Source: JBKECP01 sp047974765 (lineage in GTDB: Bacteria; Pseudomonadota; Gammaproteobacteria; Pseudomonadales; Halieaceae). Taken from it: 22,038 nucleotides of DNA. The stretch lies in contig JBKECP010000047.1 in NCBI GenBank assembly GCA_047974765.1, forward strand, positions 1 to 22,038, read 5' to 3'. The notes under the pieces were generated by a model that saw nothing but the letters and a program-made list of their open reading frames with translations, did not search any database and had not been told where the DNA came from. Of this stretch, positions 17,767-22,038 are shown in pieces. Positions within the stretch are counted from its first letter, which is position 1; every line of letters starts with the position of its first letter. A program made the position numbers and the translations under genes.

Positions 17767-17872
17767 CCGCCATTGCTGGCGGCTCAACAGCCCTTGTGGC
17801 TGCGTTTGGGTCACGCGGCGGCGCCGCCAACCCGATATTCGATTCTGCTTCGGGAAGTGCATTCCCTGAAGC
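17767..17872 (-). promoter_or_regulatory. Run of three hairpins in the rpoB leader
   Basis: After the attenuator the rplL-rpoB gap holds three more structures in transcript order. GCTTC-A-GGGAA pairs with TTCCCGAAGC (17847-17872; one bulged A, loop TGCAC). A 12-base perfect palindrome GGCGGCGCCGCC lies at 17817-17828. CCGCCA/TGGCGG is closed by a GCAA tetraloop (17767-17782). In E. coli this gap contains an attenuator and an RNase III cleavage site; one of these stems may play the processing role here. Confidence 0.5.
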
Positions 17873-17875
17873 GGG

Positions 17876-17905
17876 AAAAGGCCGGCGGGCCACTGCCCAC
17901 CAGCC
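17876..17905 (-). terminator. rplL-rpoB attenuator
   Basis: On the minus strand an 11-bp stem (17895-17905 with 17880-17890, two G-U pairs) closes a four-base loop and is followed by TTTT. It lies 39 bases past the rplL stop. A partial terminator here is well known in E. coli, where most transcripts stop after rplL so that L7/L12 is made in excess over RNA polymerase. The short T-run fits incomplete termination. Confidence 0.7.
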
Positions 17906-17944
17906 TTGTCCATGCCTGGCTCTCGCCAAACCGGTGTCGCGCTC

Positions 17945-18322
17945 TTATTTGAGCTCGACAGCGCCGCCAGCTTCTTCCAGTTGCTTCTTGATATCTTCGG
18001 CTTCATCTTTGGAAGCACCTTCCTTGATCGGAGAAGGCGCACCGTCAACCAGTGCTTTGGCTTCTTTCAGACCCAGGCCGGTAACGGCACGGACAACCTT
18101 GATGACGTTGACTTTTTTGTCACCGGCAGATGTCAGTACCACATCAAAGTCTGTTTTTTCTTCAGCTGCACCGGCGTCAGCGCTAGCTGCAGCCGGTGCA
18201 GCTGCCACGGCAGCCGCCGCAGTTACACCAAATTTCTCTTCCATCGCTTCGATGAGCTCTACAACTTCCATTACGCTCATTTCAGCGATTGCATTCAGAA
18301 TGTCGTCTTTAGACAGAGCCAT
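17945..18322 (-). CDS. rplL: 50S ribosomal protein L7/L12
   Basis: L7/L12 is the multi-copy stalk protein that recruits and stimulates the translational GTPases, including the EF-Tu and EF-G encoded in this window. The 125-residue product has the dimerisation N-terminus (1-33), an Ala-rich flexible hinge (about 34-55) and the factor-binding C-terminal domain, with GLGLKEAKALVD at 82-93. The start is ATG 18320-18322 with AGGAG upstream. It is 48 bp after rplJ and followed by an attenuator before rpoB. Confidence 0.98.
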   Translation of the reverse strand: MALSKDDILNAIAEMSVMEVVELIEAMEEKFGVTAAAAVAAAPAAASADAGAAEEKTDFDVVLTSAGDKKVNVIKVVRAVTGLGLKEAKALVDGAPSPIKEGASKDEAEDIKKQLEEAGGAVELK

Positions 18323-18370
18323 GACTCTTTTCTCCTAAATAGCTGATAAATAATTGTTTCAGGCAACAGC

Positions 18371-18898
18371 TTACGCTGCCTCTTTTTGATCGCGTACTGC
18401 TGCCAGTGTGCGAACCAATTTTCCAGGTACTTCGTTGATGGTCTGTACCAGCTTGGTTGCCGGCGCTTTCATTACACTCATCAGCATTGACAGTGCCTGA
18501 TCACGCGTTGGCAACTTAGCCAGAACATCCAACTGCTCTGCACCCAACATTTGGCCGCTCACCGCCAGTGCTTTCACCTCGAACCTGTCGTTCGTTTTGG
18601 CAAAATCCTTGAATAGACGTGCCGCTGCACCTGGATCCTCCATTGAGAAACCGAACAGGGACGGACCAACCAGTGCTTCGTTGATGCACTCGTAGTCAGT
18701 TCCTGCCAACGCGCGCCTGGCGAGCGTGTTCCGTACAACACGGAGCACAACACCACTTTCGCGTGCGTCTTTGCGCAGAGCCGTCATCCCGTCCACAGTT
18801 ACGCCACGTGCATCGGCGATAACCAGGGACAGCGCACTGGTGGCAGTCTCGTTAACTTCAGCAACGATCGCTTTCTTGTCTTCGAGTCCAATTGCCAC
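18371..18898 (-). CDS. rplJ: 50S ribosomal protein L10
   Basis: L10 forms the base of the stalk, binding 23S rRNA through its N-terminal domain and L7/L12 dimers through its C-terminal helix. The 175-residue product starts MAIGLEDKKAIVAEV and is about ten residues longer than E. coli L10. The start is GTG 18896-18898, with AGGAG nine bases upstream. It is preceded by an L10-leader-like element (18971-19090), so translation of rplJ and rplL is likely repressed by the L10-L7/L12 complex. Confidence 0.98.
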   Translation of the reverse strand: MAIGLEDKKAIVAEVNETATSALSLVIADARGVTVDGMTALRKDARESGVVLRVVRNTLARRALAGTDYECINEALVGPSLFGFSMEDPGAAARLFKDFAKTNDRFEVKALAVSGQMLGAEQLDVLAKLPTRDQALSMLMSVMKAPATKLVQTINEVPGKLVRTLAAVRDQKEAA

Positions 18899-19286
18899 GG
18901 GTAATACTCCTGGATGACTAAGTTGAGCACCGCCAATACTATGGCCGTGCCATTTGCGTGGTGAACGTATCCACCATCTGCGTAGGCTTTGATTTTGCGC
19001 AGAGCTGTTACAAGCCTCTTTGCTTGATCATGATTAAGTCGCCGCAACAGGCTGTGAACAGCCAGAGCAACGGCACCTACGGTCTTTGATGGTCTCAGGT
19101 TCTCAGCTATCAGGACGCTCCACTCTGCCCAAAAGGCTAACGGGAACATCTTTGCCTCGTCCAAAGACCTCAAAGTTGGGTGTGTCAGGCTTCACAGCCC
19201 TATCCACCCGACCAGCTCCCCATCCCTGGAGAGCATCTGACTGCCCACACCTGACTCAATCAGCCTGGCGTGAACATTCAATCTGT
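18899..19286 (-). other. 388-bp rplA-rplJ intergenic region
   Basis: This gap holds the L10 leader (18971-19090) and about 200 bp upstream of it. A 7-bp hairpin (GCTCTCC/GGGGAGC, near 19220-19240) lacks a T-run, so rplA has no clear terminator here. A weak promoter candidate just before the leader (TTGGGC, 17 bases, TAGCTG on the minus strand) could be the separate rplJ promoter known in E. coli, but the -10 is poor. A minus-strand open frame across the leader is not a credible gene. Confidence 0.65.
18971..19090 (-). promoter_or_regulatory. L10 leader (autoregulatory mRNA element)
   Basis: In the transcript GACCGTAGGTG near 19073-19083 pairs through CGTAGG with CCTACG of CCTACGCAGATGGTGG near 18971-18986, closing a long folded region about 75 bases upstream of the rplJ start. 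These two conserved blocks and the internal CTTAATC match what I recall of the E. coli and Pseudomonas L10-(L7/L12)4 binding leader. Binding there blocks rplJL translation. Confidence 0.75.
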
Positions 19287-19982
19287 TTATGCTTCTACTG
19301 ATGCGGTATCGACAGTCACACCCGGGCCCATGGTGGTGGACAGGGTGATTTTCTTCAGATAAACACCTTTGGCTGCTGCTGGTTTGGCCTTTTTCAGATC
19401 AGCCAGTACAGCTTCAAGGTTGCCCCTGATTGCATCCAGCTCAAAACTGATTTTGCCAATACCGCCGTGAATGATGCCGTTCTTGTCGGTGCGGTAGCGC
19501 ATCTGGCCCGCTTTGGCATTATTGACGGCAGTTTCAACATCAGGGGTAACAGTGCCTGTTTTGGGGTTAGGCATCAGACCGCGCGGACCCAGCACCTGCC
19601 CCAACTGCCCAACAACACGCATGGCGTCCGGAGAGGCGACAACAACGTCAAAATCCATCATGCCTCCCTTGATCTGTTCAGCGAGTTCTTCCATACCCAC
19701 GAAGTCGGCACCAGCCGCTTTTGCTTTATCAGCATTCTCGCCCTGGGTGAAAACAGCAACGCGAACATCGGAACCCGTACCATGAGGCAGCGTGGTTGCA
19801 CCGCGCACGGCCTGATCAGATTTACGGGCGTCAATACCGAGATTAACAGCAACTTCAACAGTTTCATTAAACTTAACTGTTGCAAACTCCTTCAGCAGAG
19901 CCACCGCATCTTCCAGTGGATAGGCTTTGCGAGGATCAACTTTTTCATTGAATGCGCGTACGCGCCTGGACAGCTTGGCCAT
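19287..19982 (-). CDS. rplA: 50S ribosomal protein L1
   Basis: L1 forms the mobile L1 stalk near the E site and represses its own mRNA in E. coli. The 231-residue product has the family motifs TTLPHGTG (63-70) and GPRGLMPNPKTGTV (132-145). The ATG (19980-19982) shares one base with the rplK stop codon (TAATG), so translation is almost surely coupled. A 388-bp gap with leader RNA follows before rplJ. Confidence 0.98.
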   Translation of the reverse strand: MAKLSRRVRAFNEKVDPRKAYPLEDAVALLKEFATVKFNETVEVAVNLGIDARKSDQAVRGATTLPHGTGSDVRVAVFTQGENADKAKAAGADFVGMEELAEQIKGGMMDFDVVVASPDAMRVVGQLGQVLGPRGLMPNPKTGTVTPDVETAVNNAKAGQMRYRTDKNGIIHGGIGKISFELDAIRGNLEAVLADLKKAKPAAAKGVYLKKITLSTTMGPGVTVDTASVEA

Positions 19983-20413
19983 TAGAGCCCCTCCACTTCA
20001 ATACCGGCAGAACGCGCACTGCCAGCAATGGTGCGCACGGCGGCATCCATGTCGGCAGCTGTCAGATCAGGCCATTTTTGGGTGGCAACATCCTCCAGCT
20101 GAGCGCGATTCACCTTGCCAACCTTGTGGGTGTTAGGCGTACCGGAACCTTTCTTGATTTTGGCCACCTTGCGCAGCAATACAGCCGCTGGCGGAGTTTT
20201 ACGAATAAAAGTAAAGGAGCGGTCACTGTAAACAGTGATCACCACAGGAATCGGCAAACCGGGCTCAGTGCCCTGCGTTTCGGCATTAAAAGCCTTGCAG
20301 AATTCCATGATATTGACACCGTGCTGACCCAGTGCAGGACCGACAGGTGGACTGGGATTGGCCTGACCGGCAGGCACTTGCAGCTTGATATAAGCTTCGA
20401 CTTTCTTGGCCAT
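19982..20413 (-). CDS. rplK: 50S ribosomal protein L11
   Basis: L11 binds the GTPase-associated centre of 23S rRNA and is needed for RelA-dependent stringent signalling. The 143-residue product begins MAKKVEAYIKLQVPAGQANP and contains the proline-rich SPPVGPALGQHG segment (21-32) that contacts thiostrepton-type drugs. The ATG is at 20411-20413. Its stop overlaps the rplA start by one base. It follows nusG by 181 bp. Confidence 0.98.
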   Translation of the reverse strand: MAKKVEAYIKLQVPAGQANPSPPVGPALGQHGVNIMEFCKAFNAETQGTEPGLPIPVVITVYSDRSFTFIRKTPPAAVLLRKVAKIKKGSGTPNTHKVGKVNRAQLEDVATQKWPDLTAADMDAAVRTIAGSARSAGIEVEGL

Positions 20414-20594
20414 GTGTTAACTCCCGGGTACAAACGCCGTTGTGCCTGCAGATGATTGCCCTGCAGTACGCGGGCTCCCCATTGTGGCGGCAGCTACCGC
20501 CGGTTTATTTCAGATACCCGCTGTCGGGCATCTGCTCTTTCTTACTGTCATTGCACCGCTGCTTGCTTTGCTTAAACAGCGGCCGCAGACAGAC
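20414..20594 (-). promoter_or_regulatory. nusG-rplK gap, probable rplK leader with hairpins
   Basis: The 181-bp gap holds GGCGGT/GCCGCC around an AGCT loop (20486-20501; one G-U pair). It also holds CTGCAG repeated nine bases apart (20446-20466), which can pair, just upstream of rplK. In E. coli a promoter and the L1 binding site for translational repression lie here. I found no convincing -35/-10 pair and could not match the L1 site, so the role is inferred from position. Confidence 0.4.
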
Positions 20595-21128
20595 TCAGGC
20601 TTTTTCCACCTGACTGAATTCCAGCTCTACCGGTGTAGAGCGCCCAAAAATCAACACCGCCACATTGAGACGGTTTTTTTCGTAGTTGACCTCTTCGACC
20701 ACACCATTGAAGTCGTTGAAAGGACCATCGATAACCCGCACCATCTCGCCCGGTTCAAACAGGGTTTTTGGCCGCGGTGCTTCCACACCCTGCTCGACCC
20801 GCTGCAAAATTGCCTGTGCTTCAGCTTCGGTAATCGGTGCAGGGGCGTCGGCCTTGCCACCGATAAAGCCCATTACCCGGGGCGTTTCCTTAACCAGATG
20901 CCAGCTATCATCATTCAGCTCCATCTGGACCAGTACATAACCGGGAAAGAACTTGCGCTCACTCTTGCGCTTCTGACCGGCGCGCATTTCCACGACTTCC
21001 TCAGTCGGCACCAATACCTGACCGAAAGAGTCCTGCATGCCATGCAGCTCAATGCGCTCCTTCAGCGCTGAAGCCACCTTCTTTTCATAACCCGAATAGG
21101 CGTGAACCACATACCAACGCATTGCCAT
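20595..21128 (-). CDS. nusG: Transcription elongation/antitermination factor NusG
   Basis: NusG binds the RNA polymerase clamp, suppresses pausing, and links polymerase to Rho or ribosomal S10. The 177-residue product starts MAMRWYVVHAYSGYEKKV. It has an NGN domain (about 3-115, with FFPGYVLVQ at 60-68) and a C-terminal KOW domain (about 126-177, with PGEMVRVIDGPFNDFNG). The ATG is at 21126-21128. The frame remains open for 32 more codons upstream, but those overlap secE and lack NusG likeness. GAAGG lies five bases before the ATG, and the gap to secE is only 13 bp. Confidence 0.98.
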   Translation of the reverse strand: MAMRWYVVHAYSGYEKKVASALKERIELHGMQDSFGQVLVPTEEVVEMRAGQKRKSERKFFPGYVLVQMELNDDSWHLVKETPRVMGFIGGKADAPAPITEAEAQAILQRVEQGVEAPRPKTLFEPGEMVRVIDGPFNDFNGVVEEVNYEKNRLNVAVLIFGRSTPVELEFSQVEKA

Positions 21129-21141
21129 CTGAGCCTTCCCC

Positions 21142-21513
21142 TTATCCAATTGCCAGCGACACCAGCCAGCCGAGCAGGGAATCAAGCCCCCACAACAACA
21201 GCGCTGTGATAATGACAAAGGCAACTACAATCAATGTGGTCTGCATTGTTTCCTGGCGGGTCGGCCAAACTACCTTGCGAATTTCAGTTCGAGACCCTTT
21301 TACCAGCTGACCAAAAGCCCGGCCCTTTGCGGTCTGCAGGGCAATCAGACCGGCGACAATAGCGATGACCACCAGACCAACAACGCGATACAGCAGGGAC
21401 TCATTGGAATAATAGCTATTACCAACAATACCTGCCGCCAGTAAAGCAAAGACGACAATCCACTTGAGCCAGTCCAGTCGGCTGCCAGAATCAGACGTTG
21501 TTTCCACACTCAT
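21142..21513 (-). CDS. secE: Preprotein translocase subunit SecE
   Basis: SecE is the essential inner-membrane clamp of the SecYEG channel. The 123-residue protein has three membrane segments (about 16-33, 41-60 and 92-118), as in E. coli, rather than the single one found in many bacteria. The conserved amphipathic segment KVVWPTRQET is at 80-89. The ATG is at 21511-21513 with AGGA eight bases upstream. It is followed closely by nusG, the usual pairing. It is preceded by tRNA-Trp, so the mRNA may come from the tufB-trnW transcript after tRNA processing. Confidence 0.98.
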   Translation of the reverse strand: MSVETTSDSGSRLDWLKWIVVFALLAAGIVGNSYYSNESLLYRVVGLVVIAIVAGLIALQTAKGRAFGQLVKGSRTEIRKVVWPTRQETMQTTLIVVAFVIITALLLWGLDSLLGWLVSLAIG

Positions 21514-21596
21514 CAGACTTTCCTATAAGCCAACAACAATTATTGCTGCTTTAATACTAATAGACGCCAAATAAATAATGACGCCCCTGCCATAAA

Positions 21597-21672
<76 letters not shown>

Positions 21673-21679
21673 AAACTTG

Positions 21680-21698
21680 TGTCATACCTTGTATGACA
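21680..21698 (-). promoter_or_regulatory. Perfect hairpin just upstream of tRNA-Trp
   Basis: TGTCATAC and GTATGACA form a perfect 8-bp stem with a three-base loop, ending eight bases before the tRNA 5' end. No T-run follows on the minus strand. It may separate or protect the tufB mRNA end and the tRNA precursor. Confidence 0.45.
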
Positions 21699-21711
21699 TG
21701 TTGAGACGACG

Positions 21712-21742
21712 AAGCCGAACTGCTTTTTAAGCGGTTCGGCTT
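21712..21742 (-). terminator. Strong hairpin between tufB and tRNA-Trp, possible weak terminator
   Basis: AAGCCGAAC and GTTCGGCTT pair perfectly (9 bp). After a C-A mismatch, GCTT/AAGC adds four more pairs around an AAA loop. The stem is terminator-like but is followed by CGTCGTC, not a T-run. Partial termination or a stability element at the tufB 3' end are both possible. Confidence 0.45.
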
Positions 21743-21787
21743 GATCGCTTTGCGGGGCAAACCCAAGGATCAGCCCCTGTATCGAGT

Positions 21788-22038
21788 ATTACTCGATGAT
21801 CTTGGCAACCACGCCAGCGCCCACGGTACGGCCACCCTCACGGATAGCAAAACGCAGACCTTCTTCCATCGCAATCGGCGCAATCAACGTCGCTGTCATC
21901 TGAACGTTATCACCCGGCATCACCATCTCCGTCCCTTCCGGCAGCTCACAGGCACCGGTAACATCCGTTGTGCGGAAGTAAAACTGCGGACGATATCCCT
22001 TGAAGAACGGCGTGTGACGGCCACCTTCATCCTTGGAC
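21788..22038. repeat. Right copy of the 251-bp direct repeat
   Basis: This stretch is identical to bases 1-251 as far as both can be read and runs to the end of the window. It lies inside the second tuf gene. If the window were closed into a circle through it, the circle would be 21,787 bp with a single tuf gene. Confidence 0.95.
21789..22038 (-). CDS. tufB: Elongation factor Tu, second copy (partial, C-terminal 82 codons)
   Basis: The visible part encodes the domain 3 end of EF-Tu, finishing in VGAGVVAKIIE and stop. It is cut by the window edge, so the start is not seen. Every visible base equals the tuf copy at 2-251, including third codon positions, as expected under gene conversion between tuf copies. 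Its place upstream of trnW-secE marks it as tufB. Its stop codon lies within a palindrome (ATCGAGTA, one base, TACTCGAT, 21781-21797). Confidence 0.93.
   Translation of the reverse strand, partial: SKDEGGRHTPFFKGYRPQFYFRTTDVTGACELPEGTEMVMPGDNVQMTATLIAPIAMEEGLRFAIREGGRTVGAGVVAKIIE

Noticed and set aside
18799..19173. Minus-strand open frame of 124 codons across the rplJ leader
   Set aside because: It runs through the L10-leader structure and into rplJ in another frame, has no good ribosome binding site, and its residues resemble no known protein.

Overview
This is a chromosomal window from a gammaproteobacterium. It holds the core transcription and translation block that runs from one tuf gene to the other. 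Read along the minus strand the order is tufB (C-terminal part only), tRNA-Trp, secE, nusG, rplK, rplA, rplJ, rplL, rpoB, rpoC, a 5-kb interruption, then rpsL, rpsG, fusA, tufA. The tufB-trnW-secE order and the joining of the rpoBC block to the str operon resemble Pseudomonas and marine relatives rather than E. coli, where the two blocks lie far apart. The 1357-residue RpoB, the 407-residue EF-Tu, a Vibrio/Shewanella/Saccharophagus-type second EF-G and a THxN-type PEP-CTERM protein suggest a marine or aquatic member of the Cellvibrionales/Pseudomonadales group. That placement is inference from family recall, not from a search.

Layout. 1-4537 (minus) is the str operon (rpsL-rpsG-fusA-tufA), with a strong sigma70-type promoter upstream of rpsL. 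4374-4881 is a divergent promoter region. 4882-9093 is an accessory insert: fusA2 (plus), a frameshifted YwqG/DUF1963 gene (minus) that shares a bidirectional terminator with fusA2, and a PEP-CTERM surface protein gene (plus) behind a near-consensus sigma54 promoter. 9285-21672 (minus) is the rpoBC/ribosomal protein/nusG/secE/trnW block, ending in a rho-independent terminator after rpoC. 21789-22038 is the end of a second tuf gene.

The genes supply the elongation factors, the RNA polymerase beta and beta' subunits, the L7/L12 stalk and its base (L10, L11), L1, S12, S7, NusG and the SecE translocon subunit. The leaders and junctions hold RNA structures expected for autogenous control: an L10-leader-like element before rplJ, a terminator-like attenuator between rplL and rpoB, and a paired element before rpsG where S7 control would act.

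The points most worth a second look are four. The 251-bp identical ends of the window can make this chromosomal piece look circular. The YwqG/DUF1963 gene carries a one-base frameshift in a G5 run. A sigma54 promoter drives the PEP-CTERM gene. The accessory insert splits rpoC from rpsL. I found no mobile element, CRISPR array, intein or clearly new multi-gene system; most of the window is ordinary housekeeping DNA.
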